From an archaeon (lineage in GTDB: Archaea > Nanobdellota > Nanobdellia > Woesearchaeales > GW2011-AR9): a stretch of 48,407 bases of DNA. The stretch spans positions 1 through 48,407 of the forward strand of contig NZCK01000018.1 of the NCBI GenBank assembly GCA_002688265.1. Direction: 5' to 3'. Position 1 is the stretch's first letter. Each line of letters opens with the position of its first letter. The notes under the pieces are model-generated. The model searched no databases, was not told the origin of the DNA, and saw only the letters and a list, made by a program, of their open reading frames with translations. Both the position numbers and the translations under genes were made by a program. Below are positions 18,281-25,757 of the stretch, in pieces.

Positions 18281-18802
18281 TTATTCTCCTTCAAATTCTA
18301 CCAAACAGAATGGATTATAGTTAGAAATTTTTTCCATTCCCTTGAGATCTGGCAGATTAATCACAAATGCGCAAGCCAAAACTTTAGCTCCTACTTTCTC
18401 AACTAGTTGACACGAAGCAAGGACAGTCCCTCCTGTTGCAATCAAATCATCTATTACTAAAACATTATCAGAGGAAGTTAGTGAATTAGTGTGAATCTCT
18501 ACAGTGTCTGTTCCATATTCTAAAGTATAATCAACACCAACTGTTTCTCCTGGCAACTTTCCTTTTTTTCGAATTAGAACGAATGGTAAACCCATGTCTT
18601 TAGCAAGTGCTGCTCCAAAAATAAAACCTCGTGATTCAATTCCCACAATTTTGGTAACACCCTTACTTTCAAATTTTTCTCTCATCTGATCGATGCAATA
18701 CGCAAAAGCCAAAGGCGTTTCAATTAAACTTGTAATGTCTCGAAACATAATCCCTTCTTTTGGAAAGTTTGGTATTGTTCTGATACTTGATTTCAAATCC
18801 AT
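18281..18802 (-). CDS. apt: Adenine phosphoribosyltransferase
   Basis: This 173-residue type I phosphoribosyltransferase converts adenine and PRPP to AMP. The N-terminal signature PNFPKEGIMFRDITSLIETP and the PRPP loop VLVIDDLIATGGT are intact, and GIESRGFIFGAALA is typical of APRT. The ORF track starts 39 codons earlier; I choose the ATG at 18802 because GAGGAG precedes it by 6-7 nt, the protein then begins like the family, and the upstream codons run through a structured spacer. It is the last gene of the minus-strand ahcY operon, so it can use adenine released by the MTA phosphorylase encoded upstream. Confidence 0.96.
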   Translation of the reverse strand: MDLKSSIRTIPNFPKEGIMFRDITSLIETPLAFAYCIDQMREKFESKGVTKIVGIESRGFIFGAALAKDMGLPFVLIRKKGKLPGETVGVDYTLEYGTDTVEIHTNSLTSSDNVLVIDDLIATGGTVLASCQLVEKVGAKVLACAFVINLPDLKGMEKISNYNPFCLVEFEGE

Positions 18803-18836
18803 ATGTATCTCCTCTATTTGTTTAATTAATAATATT

Positions 18837-18973
18837 ATTGTTGTGGTGCGCGTCTCCTCGCTGGAATATTGAGTAAAGGAATAAAATAAGCACAAGCATT
18901 TTGTGCTATTACCTAGCACAAAATCTCCGCGCAGTGCTTTGGAGTGGCCCAGCTTGACCTACACCACAACAAT
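18837..18973 (-). promoter_or_regulatory. Structured spacer RNA element between MTA-phosphorylase fusion and apt
   Basis: The 194-nt gap between the fusion gene and apt holds a GC-richer element with nested pairing. A 12-bp perfect outer stem (ATTGTTGTGGTG with CACCACAACAAT) encloses TGCGCG/CGCGCA and an 11-bp perfect hairpin ATTTTGTGCTA-GGTAA-TAGCACAAAAT. A third segment TTGTGCT can pair with AGCACAA and compete with that hairpin, so two mutually exclusive folds are possible. This could be a cis-regulator of apt, a separate small RNA or a MITE-like insert. I cannot match it to a known riboswitch class. Confidence 0.6.
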
Positions 18974-18996
18974 CATTCTTTTCCCACCCTATCCTC

Positions 18997-20814
18997 CTAA
19001 AACAACGCACCTTTAAGAGCATATCGAATAGGATTGTTGGCATCATATTTAATCATTGGCACAACTTCTTTCAAAAGCAACTTCAGTTTAGCAGCATTAG
19101 CTTTCATTGTCTCAATAACTTTTTCTGTACTTACCTCTTCACCTTCTCGCCAGACATCGTAATCTGTAACCATTGAAATGTTAGCGTATGGAATTTCCAT
19201 TTCTCTTGCCAAACAAACTTCTGGCACCATTGTCATTCCAATAATTTCAGCATTCCAAGACCTAAACAAATGTGATTCTGCTTTTGTTGAAAATCGTGGT
19301 CCTTCGATAACTACACAAGTCCCGCGCGTATGAAATGGCAGTGACAATCTTTGCGCAGTGGAGATTAATGTTTGTCGTAGACTCTCACACATTGGTTCAG
19401 CTACTGTAATATGGCATACTCCTTTCTCATAATTTCCATCATAAAAACTTTGTTCGCGTTTAGTGGTGCGATCAATAAACTGATCTGAAATTACAATATC
19501 TCCTGGTTTGTATTCTTCACGTAAAGACCCTACTGCGGTGGCCCCAATAATATGCGTGCATCCAACTTGTTTCAATGCTGCAATGTTAGCGCGATAAGGA
19601 ACATTGCTTGGGTTCATTGTGTGTCCAATTCCGTGCCTTGCAATAATGGCAACTTTCACTCCAGAAATGGTTCCGCAGCTAATGGCTGAAGATGGTTTTC
19701 CCCATTTTGTTTCAACATTAATTGTAGTTTTGTTCTCCAAGATATCGGGGCTATCAATTCCTGACCCTCCAATGATCCCTATTTTTACAAGTGAAGAACT
19801 GGCTAAACTAACAGGTTCTAACATTTGTGCTTCCACTTCTGCAACTAATTTTTCTGAAGACAAATCATGAATTCTAACACCTGTTTGTTCAATTACTCGT
19901 GCAGCAAGTAGTGCACCAAGTCGTGCTGACTTTTCCATAGGCCAACCTTTTGTATACCCGTGAAGTAATCCTGCAGCAAAGCTATCTCCTGCTCCTGTTG
20001 TATCAACAGGTGTTGCTGCCATTGCTGGCGCTTCAATTATTTTTCCTTGATATCTAATTAATGAACCAGCTGCACCTAATTTCACAACTGCAATGGTCAA
20101 ATTTTCTGGCAAAGCAGACAATGCTGCCTTTTCTTGCAAACCAGTAAATTCTTGTGCTTCTGTTTCGTTCATGAATACAATATCAATGTGTGAGTGCACA
20201 AGGGTAGAAAGAAATTCTTTGTTTCGTCGAATTACACCTGGGTCTGCCAAATCCAGTGATACCAATGTTCCGTGTTTTTTTGCTAAATCAATTGCATGTA
20301 ATATTGTTTCTTGTGTTTGTCCTTCTAGTTGGTATCCTTCTAAATGCAAAATTTTACTTTTTGCAATGTCAGTTTCCAAGATATCTTCTTTTTCAAGATG
20401 TACTGCTGCTCCTAAGTGTACAGAAAAAGTACGCTGCGAATCAGGTGTGATGAATGTTAGCGCATGACCTGTGATTGCTGAATGTCCGTTAACATTAGAT
20501 CTAACTCCAATCTTTTCCATTTCTTGGACATACATTTCTCCGTGTTGATCGTTTCCAACTTTCCCGCAGAGTACCACGTGTCCTCCGAACAGTGCGATTC
20601 CTTTAAGGGTGTTAGCAACTGATCCTCCGGGAACAATTTCTAGTTTCAGATTTTTCTCTAAGAGTGTTGCAAGCAGTTTTTCAGCAGTTGGATGATCCAC
20701 AAGATGCATTTCTCCTTTGTTAAGATCAAAATCTAAGAGTGTGTTATCATCAACTTCCACGAGTAGGTCCATTAGGGCATTTCCAATCCCCATTACATCG
20801 ATTGTTTTTTCCAT
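18997..20814 (-). CDS. Fusion enzyme: PfkB-type adenosine kinase + S-methyl-5'-thioadenosine phosphorylase
   Basis: This 605-residue ORF joins two complete enzymes. Residues about 1-325 are a PfkB/ribokinase-fold sugar or nucleoside kinase closest in look to adenosine kinase (PGGSVANTLKGIALFGG; MNETEAQEF; catalytic DTTGAGDSFAAGLL). From about residue 343 comes an MTA phosphorylase (IGIIGGSGIDSP; ARHGIGHTMNPSNVPYRANI; VVIEGPRFSTKAES; NISMVTDYDVW), the TDYD motif favouring MTAP over PNP. The two activities would make AMP from adenosine and adenine from MTA. It starts 10 nt after ahcY stops, with AGGTGAA as Shine-Dalgarno, and apt follows. No internal stop or frameshift is visible. The kinase substrate is inferred from the AhcY neighbour. 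Confidence 0.9.
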   Translation of the reverse strand: MEKTIDVMGIGNALMDLLVEVDDNTLLDFDLNKGEMHLVDHPTAEKLLATLLEKNLKLEIVPGGSVANTLKGIALFGGHVVLCGKVGNDQHGEMYVQEMEKIGVRSNVNGHSAITGHALTFITPDSQRTFSVHLGAAVHLEKEDILETDIAKSKILHLEGYQLEGQTQETILHAIDLAKKHGTLVSLDLADPGVIRRNKEFLSTLVHSHIDIVFMNETEAQEFTGLQEKAALSALPENLTIAVVKLGAAGSLIRYQGKIIEAPAMAATPVDTTGAGDSFAAGLLHGYTKGWPMEKSARLGALLAARVIEQTGVRIHDLSSEKLVAEVEAQMLEPVSLASSSLVKIGIIGGSGIDSPDILENKTTINVETKWGKPSSAISCGTISGVKVAIIARHGIGHTMNPSNVPYRANIAALKQVGCTHIIGATAVGSLREEYKPGDIVISDQFIDRTTKREQSFYDGNYEKGVCHITVAEPMCESLRQTLISTAQRLSLPFHTRGTCVVIEGPRFSTKAESHLFRSWNAEIIGMTMVPEVCLAREMEIPYANISMVTDYDVWREGEEVSTEKVIETMKANAAKLKLLLKEVVPMIKYDANNPIRYALKGALF

Positions 20815-20824
20815 TATATTTCAC

Positions 20825-22252
20825 CTAATACCTATAATGTTCTGGTTTATATGGCCCAGTCTTAGGTACACCTAAATACGAAGATTGCGAATCAGTCATA
20901 ACTTCTAAACGAACTCCTAACTTACTTAAATGTAAACGAGCTACTTCTTCATCCAAAATTTTCGGCAATACAGTTACACCAATTTCATGTGATTTAGTCC
21001 ATAGTTCAATCTGCGCCAAAACTTGATTAGTAAAACTAGCACTCATCACAAACGATGGATGCCCAGTTGCACAACCTAAGTTCACTAGCCGGCCTTCAGC
21101 TAACACATATATTTCCCGTCCATTAGCAAAAGTGTATTTGTCATATTGGGGTTTTATCTCTAGGCGAACCGCCCCCGATGAATGATTCAACCAACCCATA
21201 TCAATTTCATTATCGAAGTGTCCAATGTTACAAACAATTGCTTGGTCTTTCATAGCAATAAAATGGCGATCAACAATAATATCTTTGTTTCCTGTTGTGG
21301 TAACAAAAATATCTCCTTCCAAAACTGCTTCATCCATTGGTTTCACTTCTAACCCTTCCATTACTGCTTGCAGTGCATTGATTGGATCAATTTCAGTAAC
21401 AATCACTCTGCAACCATAGCCTTTCAAGGATTGTACACAACCTTTCCCAACATCTCCGTAACCTGCAACGACCGCAACTTTTCCAGCAAGCATAACATCA
21501 GTTGCGCGTTTGATTCCATCAACAAGTGATTCACGACATCCATACAAATTATCAAACTTACTTTTGGTTACAGAATCGTTTACATTGATTGCTGGAATTT
21601 TTAATTCACCTTTTTCCATCATCTGATATAATCGGTGTACTCCTGTGGTTGTCTCTTCACTAACTCCTTTCATAGCAGCTAAACAAGTAGAAAAGAAATT
21701 TGCATTAGTAGATAGCATCTCTCGAATTTGAATGTTTACTTGTGCTAATTCTTCATTGCCTTCATCGTTATCAAGTAATACCGGATTTGTTTCAGCAAGT
21801 GCTCCTCTGTGCATAAGTAGAGTTGCGTCTCCACCATCATCTACAATCATATCTGGTCCACTTCCATCTGGCCAAACTAATGCTTGTTTAGTACACCACC
21901 AATATTCTGGAAGTGTTTCTCCTTTCCATGCGAAGACTGGAACTCCTGATGCTGCAATCGCTGCCGCAGCGTGATCTTGTGTAGAAAAGATATTACATGA
22001 TACCCAGCGTACATTTGCTCCTAGCTGAACAAGTGTATCAATTAATACTGCAGTTTGAATTGTCATGTGCAAAGAGCCCATGATTTTGGCTCCACTTAGA
22101 GGTTTAGTTTCACCGTATTTTTCTCGCAGTGCCATTAAACCAGGCATTTCTTTTTCGGCAATATCCATCTCTTTGCGACCCCAAGGTGCCAAAGACACAT
22201 CCTTCACTTTATAATCTGTTTTTGTTTCATTATTGTTATATTCAATGTTCAT
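20825..22252 (-). CDS. ahcY: S-adenosylhomocysteine hydrolase
   Basis: This 475-residue NAD-dependent enzyme splits S-adenosylhomocysteine to adenosine and homocysteine. It shows [19 protein letters not shown], the [13 protein letters not shown] active-site segment, DGGDATLL, the lysine region [14 protein letters not shown], the NAD-binding [13 protein letters not shown], and the C-terminal tail [12 protein letters not shown] that completes the neighbour's NAD site in the tetramer. The length and complete tail match the full-size AhcY class. It leads the operon ahcY, kinase-MTAP fusion, apt, preceded by AGGTGA Shine-Dalgarno and a palindrome (22351-22373) shared with the divergent gatD promoter region. 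Confidence 0.98.
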   Translation of the reverse strand: MNIEYNNNETKTDYKVKDVSLAPWGRKEMDIAEKEMPGLMALREKYGETKPLSGAKIMGSLHMTIQTAVLIDTLVQLGANVRWVSCNIFSTQDHAAAAIAASGVPVFAWKGETLPEYWWCTKQALVWPDGSGPDMIVDDGGDATLLMHRGALAETNPVLLDNDEGNEELAQVNIQIREMLSTNANFFSTCLAAMKGVSEETTTGVHRLYQMMEKGELKIPAINVNDSVTKSKFDNLYGCRESLVDGIKRATDVMLAGKVAVVAGYGDVGKGCVQSLKGYGCRVIVTEIDPINALQAVMEGLEVKPMDEAVLEGDIFVTTTGNKDIIVDRHFIAMKDQAIVCNIGHFDNEIDMGWLNHSSGAVRLEIKPQYDKYTFANGREIYVLAEGRLVNLGCATGHPSFVMSASFTNQVLAQIELWTKSHEIGVTVLPKILDEEVARLHLSKLGVRLEVMTDSQSSYLGVPKTGPYKPEHYRY

Positions 22253-22350
22253 TTTTGTTCACCTGTTCTTATATTTGTGTCTTACTGTTATCACTATTAT
22301 GCAAGCAGAAATGAACTACATTAAAGCAGATCGAGTGAACACCAAAGATT

Positions 22351-22373
22351 GATATTTAACAGAGCTAAATATC
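22351..22373. promoter_or_regulatory. Palindrome between ahcY and gatD, candidate operator
   Basis: GATATTTA-N7-TAAATATC is a perfect 8-bp inverted repeat in the intergenic region between divergent ahcY and gatD. It is about 100 bp from ahcY and 77 bp from gatD. The arm TAAATATC could also serve as the ahcY TATA box, so a bound repressor would block it. Regulatory role is inference. Confidence 0.45.
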
Positions 22374-22420
22374 ATAACGAGCAACTAATGGCTTGCAGAT
22401 CTTTTTTCATAACATAAGCT

Positions 22421-22430
22421 ATATAAAGAT
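22421..22430 (+). promoter_or_regulatory. TATA box of gatD (leaderless)
   Basis: CTATATAAAG is centred about 25 nt upstream of the gatD ATG and no Shine-Dalgarno is present between them, so transcription should begin at or next to the start codon. Confidence 0.65.
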
Positions 22431-22449
22431 TTAGGAATAAAACTAATAT

Positions 22450-23772
22450 ATGTCACAAAACTTTGGCAAACCAGGAGACCGTGTAACTTTAACTCTTAAG
22501 AACAATCATAAAGAGTCAGGAATCATTGTTCAAAGTAGCAAAGATAATGTTACTCTTCTCAAACTCTCAACTGGATATAATGTTGGTTTTGAGAATGAAG
22601 AGATCAAGGAAATAAAAATTATCAAAAAAGCTAAAGAAGAAAAAGATTCCAAAAAAATAACAGAAGTTTCAATTTCAAAAGACAAATTACTTCCAACAAT
22701 TTCTATTCTACACACCGGGGGAACGATAGCTAGTAAAGTAGATTATCGAACAGGGGGAGTTGTAGCTTCTTTCTCTCCAAAAGATCTCATTAATTTATTT
22801 CCCGAATTACCAAAGATCGCCAACATCGAATCAGATCTGATTGCTCAGATGTGGAGTGATGACTTAAGATTCATTCATATGCAGAAGATAGTTAGAGCCA
22901 TTGAAAAGAAAATCAAGAAAGGAGCAGACGGAATAATTGTGGGGATTGGAACAGACAATTTAGCGGTAACTGCTGCTGCTGTATCTTTTATGATAGAACA
23001 CACTCCAATTCCAATCTTATTTGTTGGCTCTCAAAGATCTAGTGATAGGGGATCTAGTGATGCTGCAATGAATTTAATTTGTGCAGCGAAGTTTATTACT
23101 AAAACAGATTTTGCAGGTGTTGCAATTTGTATGCATGGGAATGCAGAGGATAACTTTTGCAATATTTTGCCAGCAACTAAAACTTACAAATTACATTCAA
23201 GTAGGCGTGATGCTTTTCAAGCAGTCAACAGTGAGCCAATTGCTAAAGTGTTCTATAAAGAGAAAAAGATTGATTTCCTCAATCAAGATTATCAAAAAAG
23301 AAATGACAAACCAGCAGTTATCAAAGATAGTATGGAAGAGAAAGTTGCAATCCTCAAAATTCACACTAATATGTTTGCCAGCCAATTCAAAGCTTATCAT
23401 GGATTTAAGGGATTAATCTTAGAAGGAACAGGTTTGGGTCATATTCCCTTGCATAAGCCAACTAAGGGTTGTGAAGAACACGAAAGAATAAGAGAAGAAA
23501 TAAAAAAGTTAATTGCGGACGGCACAATTATGGTAATGACAACAGGGTGTATTTTTGGTCCAGTCAATATGCAAGTTTATGATAAAGGGCGCGACCTTTT
23601 AGAATTGGGTGTTGTTAGTGGCAAAGATATGTTGGCGAGCACTGCTCAAGTTAAATTAGCTTGGCTTTTAGCGAATGAAACGGAACAACAGAAGATCAAA
23701 GAGTTGATGCAGACTAATTTACGGGGAGAAATTAGTGAAAAGTTAATATACACAAAAGATTTTACTGAATGA
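22450..23772 (+). CDS. gatD: Glutamyl-tRNA(Gln) amidotransferase subunit D
   Basis: This 440-residue protein is the asparaginase-like subunit of the archaeal GatDE complex, which releases ammonia from Gln or Asn so GatE can convert Glu-tRNA(Gln) to Gln-tRNA(Gln). An SH3-like GatD N-domain (GDRVTLTLKNNHKESGIIV, residues about 8-60) precedes the amidohydrolase domain with the catalytic ILHTGGTIASKVDY and GIGTDNLAVTA motifs. Length matches GatD. GatE is not in the window. The gene is divergent from ahcY. tRNA-Gln at 38109 carries the A1-U72 pair that GatDE is known to use. Confidence 0.96.
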   Translation: MSQNFGKPGDRVTLTLKNNHKESGIIVQSSKDNVTLLKLSTGYNVGFENEEIKEIKIIKKAKEEKDSKKITEVSISKDKLLPTISILHTGGTIASKVDYRTGGVVASFSPKDLINLFPELPKIANIESDLIAQMWSDDLRFIHMQKIVRAIEKKIKKGADGIIVGIGTDNLAVTAAAVSFMIEHTPIPILFVGSQRSSDRGSSDAAMNLICAAKFITKTDFAGVAICMHGNAEDNFCNILPATKTYKLHSSRRDAFQAVNSEPIAKVFYKEKKIDFLNQDYQKRNDKPAVIKDSMEEKVAILKIHTNMFASQFKAYHGFKGLILEGTGLGHIPLHKPTKGCEEHERIREEIKKLIADGTIMVMTTGCIFGPVNMQVYDKGRDLLELGVVSGKDMLASTAQVKLAWLLANETEQQKIKELMQTNLRGEISEKLIYTKDFTE

Positions 23773-23801
23773 ATTAAGGTAAAGAATAAAAAAGGTGATT
23801 A

Positions 23802-24104
23802 ATGGTGAAAAAAATAATTTTTGCGATGTTAATAATTTCTAGCCTGGCTTTAATTTCATGTGCTTCAGACGGATATGGTTCCGATAGCAATGTTTTTAAT
23901 TCAGTTCCGGATGAATTGCAGTGCACACAAGATAGTGATTGTGTGGCAGCAACTTGTTGTCATGCCACAGATGCTGTTAATGTAGATAATGCTCCTGATT
24001 GCACAGGAATTTTATGTAGTGCTGATTGTCAAGAGGGAACCATGGATTGTGGTCAGGCCAGGGCCAATTGTGTGGAAGGTGCTTGTGCTGTAGTGCAGTC
24101 TTAA
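23802..24104 (+). CDS. Cys-rich predicted lipoprotein
   Basis: This 100-residue exported protein begins with a lipoprotein-type signal sequence MVKKIIFAMLIISSLALISC; the lipobox Cys would be residue 20. The mature part contains about 12 further cysteines in a pattern suggesting disulfides (CTQDSDCVAATCCHAT; CTGILCSADCQEG; NCVEGACAVV). I recognise no enzyme motif. The ATG follows a GGTGATTAATG-type Shine-Dalgarno, and the gap to gatD is 29 nt. The function is unknown; a small surface domain held by disulfides is likely. Confidence 0.82.
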   Translation: MVKKIIFAMLIISSLALISCASDGYGSDSNVFNSVPDELQCTQDSDCVAATCCHATDAVNVDNAPDCTGILCSADCQEGTMDCGQARANCVEGACAVVQS

Positions 24105-24124
24105 TAATTGAATACTAATACAAA

Positions 24125-24817
24125 ATGAAAACAAAAGCACTTGAGACATTCAAAGGATTCATGCGTGAATTAGTCTTTGGAATGGAAGACGGTTTAGTTT
24201 CTAATTTAGGGATTGTTCTTGCAGTTTGGGTAGCTACCAGAAATGCACAAGTAGTTTTGTTGTCTGGGCTTGCCAGTATGTTCGCTGGAGCCTTAAGTAT
24301 GAGTGCGGGTTCTTATCTATCTAGCAAATCTGTTGCTGAGGTGTATGAAGCTGAGCATACAAAAGCCAGAGAGTTAATTCAAAATTTTCCTAAAAAAGCA
24401 ACTAAAGAGATGAAGAAATTACTAATAAAAGAACAGTTTGATAATGACGAAATTGATTCTATGATGCGCCATTTTTTGCATCATAATAAAGAAACTTTTG
24501 CGATCAATTATTTGCAAAAGAAAATGCATGTGGCGCCGAAAGGGTCAAGTCATCCTTTGCATGATGCTTCTGCTATGTTTTTTGCGTTTGCTTTAGGTTC
24601 TTTGTTTCCGATAGTTCCTTTCTTTTTTGGAGGCAGTGCTACAGTTATGCTAATAAGTGGAGTTTTAACAATTGGGATGCTTTTTGCTGTAGGTGCTGGG
24701 AAATCAATTGTAACACATAGGGATTGGCTTACAAGTGGCTTAGAAATAGTGGGAGTAGGTATTACTGCGGGCGCTTTAGGATATTTGGTTGGAGCAATTT
24801 TTGGTGTTGTGGTGTAG
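24125..24817 (+). CDS. VIT1/CCC1 family transporter
   Basis: This 230-residue membrane protein belongs to the VIT1/CCC1 family of Fe2+/Mn2+ exporters. The first half has LVFGMEDGLVSNLGIVLAVW followed by a helix and GALSMSAGSYLSSKS, both family signatures. A cytoplasmic, Glu/Lys-rich three-helix loop (AEHTKARELIQ to HHNKETF) probably binds metal, and three C-terminal helices complete the five-helix fold. It likely moves iron or manganese out of the cytoplasm. It follows the Cys-rich lipoprotein by 20 nt and may be co-transcribed with it. Confidence 0.93.
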   Translation: MKTKALETFKGFMRELVFGMEDGLVSNLGIVLAVWVATRNAQVVLLSGLASMFAGALSMSAGSYLSSKSVAEVYEAEHTKARELIQNFPKKATKEMKKLLIKEQFDNDEIDSMMRHFLHHNKETFAINYLQKKMHVAPKGSSHPLHDASAMFFAFALGSLFPIVPFFFGGSATVMLISGVLTIGMLFAVGAGKSIVTHRDWLTSGLEIVGVGITAGALGYLVGAIFGVVV

Positions 24818-24867
24818 GTCATTTTAATGTAGTAAATTTTAAAAAAACACCTTATTTTTAGAGTCTC

Positions 24868-25443
24868 ATGGGTCTTGCAAAGATTATAACTTTAACTGGT
24901 GCAACTGCAAGTGGGAAGTCAACTGTAGCCAGAGAATTAATGCAAATATATGCTTGTCCAATAATTACTAGTAGTACTACTAGGTCTCCAAGAGCAGATG
25001 CCTTACCTGGTGAATATGAATTTTTAACACAAGATCAATTTGCATTAATAGTAGAACAAGAAGGTTTCGCTTGGCAGGTTGAATTTGCAGGTCATCGTTA
25101 TGGTACTCAAGCAGCGTATATTCAAGAAGCTTTACAGGCAGAGGGTGTACCTTCGTTAATGGTTTTAGTTCCTAGTGCAGTAAGGTCATTGTATAATTTT
25201 ATTGAGGCAGAAGGCCAGGACCCAACAAAGTTAGTATTACCTTTTTGTTTTGAGACACCTTCTAGGGAGATGATTGTTGATAGAATGTTGGGCCGTGGAG
25301 ATTCTGCTGATGATACCGCTAGTAGGCTTAAAAGTGTGAAGAGATTTGAAGGAGAGAGAATCTCTAGTGGTATTGATTATATTCTTGTTTCTGGGTTAGG
25401 TGATGTTGAAGTTCCTGTAGAAAGGATTGCGAGTTATTTTTGA
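24868..25443 (+). CDS. Guanylate-kinase-like P-loop kinase
   Basis: This 191-residue protein has the P-loop GATASGKSTV, the GMP-binding segment TTRSPRADALPGEYEFL and GHRYGTQ, and the lid arginines (DRMLGRGD...ASRLKSVKRF), all in guanylate kinase order. The canonical reaction is GMP + ATP to GDP + ADP. The GMP-binding TTRxPRxxExxGxxYxF is degraded: the usual Glu after the arginines is replaced (RADALPGEYEF), so substrate choice could differ. Bacterial-type Gmk is not standard in archaea, so horizontal transfer is possible. It lies between the metal transporter and tRNA-Leu. Confidence 0.82.
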   Translation: MGLAKIITLTGATASGKSTVARELMQIYACPIITSSTTRSPRADALPGEYEFLTQDQFALIVEQEGFAWQVEFAGHRYGTQAAYIQEALQAEGVPSLMVLVPSAVRSLYNFIEAEGQDPTKLVLPFCFETPSREMIVDRMLGRGDSADDTASRLKSVKRFEGERISSGIDYILVSGLGDVEVPVERIASYF

Positions 25444-25473
25444 TAATTTGTTTTTAGTATTTTTCTTCAATAA

Positions 25474-25483
25474 TTTTATAAAA
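25474..25483 (+). promoter_or_regulatory. TATA box of tRNA-Leu(GAG)
   Basis: TTTTATAAAA lies about 30 nt upstream of the mature 5' end of tRNA-Leu(GAG), the archaeal promoter spacing. Confidence 0.6.
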
Positions 25484-25509
25484 GGTAATTAGAATAATCT
25501 CTGTGTTGT

Positions 25510-25593
25510 GCGAGGGTGCCGGAGTGGTCAAACGGGCAGCCCCGAGGAGGCTGTGACTTAGTGTCTACGCGTGTTCAAGTCACGTCCCTCGCA
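25510..25593 (+). tRNA. tRNA-Leu(GAG), class II, no intron
   Basis: Acceptor stem GCGAGGG/CCCTCGC, anticodon stem CAGCC/GGCTG with loop CCGAGGA (anticodon GAG), variable arm GAC-TTAGT-GTC and T-arm GCGTG-TTCAAGT-CACGT all fold. The variable-arm loop TTAGT is the same as in tRNA-Leu(TAG) at 40324. Loop position 33 reads C instead of the near-universal T, which is unusual. A run of six T follows and should act as terminator. The 3' end is duplicated downstream. Confidence 0.92.
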
Positions 25594-25602
25594 CTTTTTT
25601 CT
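25566..25602 (+). repeat. 37-bp direct repeat, copy 1 (3' end of tRNA-Leu)
   Basis: TACGCGTGTTCAAGTCACGT and the following 17 bases through the T-run are repeated exactly 106 bp downstream. Copy 1 is part of the functional tRNA, covering the end of the variable arm, the T-arm, the 3' acceptor strand and the terminator. Confidence 0.97.
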
Positions 25603-25671
25603 AGTTGGGTAAACGAGCTTGTGAGTTTAACCCGACATTGCGTATCAAATGCGCGTAACCATTTGGTGCGG

Positions 25672-25708
25672 TACGCGTGTTCAAGTCACGTCCCTCGCAC
25701 TTTTTTCT
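25672..25708 (+). repeat. 37-bp direct repeat, copy 2 (orphan tRNA-Leu 3' end)
   Basis: This is an exact copy of the tRNA-Leu 3' portion with terminator but no matching 5' half. The 69-nt spacer before it contains two hairpins (GTTGGGTAAAC with GTTTAACCCGAC; CGCGTA with TACGCG). It looks like an attachment-site remnant or a duplication scar. Confidence 0.95.
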
Positions 25709-25757
25709 TTTCGTTCTTCTCCACAAGATATTTAAACACTCAAACTAAATTAATTCT

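Noticed and set aside
18803-18919. N-terminal extension of apt in the ORF track
   Set aside because: The extra 39 codons cross the structured spacer, lack APRT similarity, and a good Shine-Dalgarno precedes the ATG at 18802.
18841-18973. SAH riboswitch or purine riboswitch upstream of apt
   Set aside because: GCGAGGAGACGCGC recalls part of the SAH riboswitch, but the conserved order and core are absent, and no purine-switch core is visible.
19604-20467. Plus-strand ORFs of 88 and 124 aa
   Set aside because: They are shadows of the kinase-MTAP fusion gene, which has all catalytic motifs on the minus strand.
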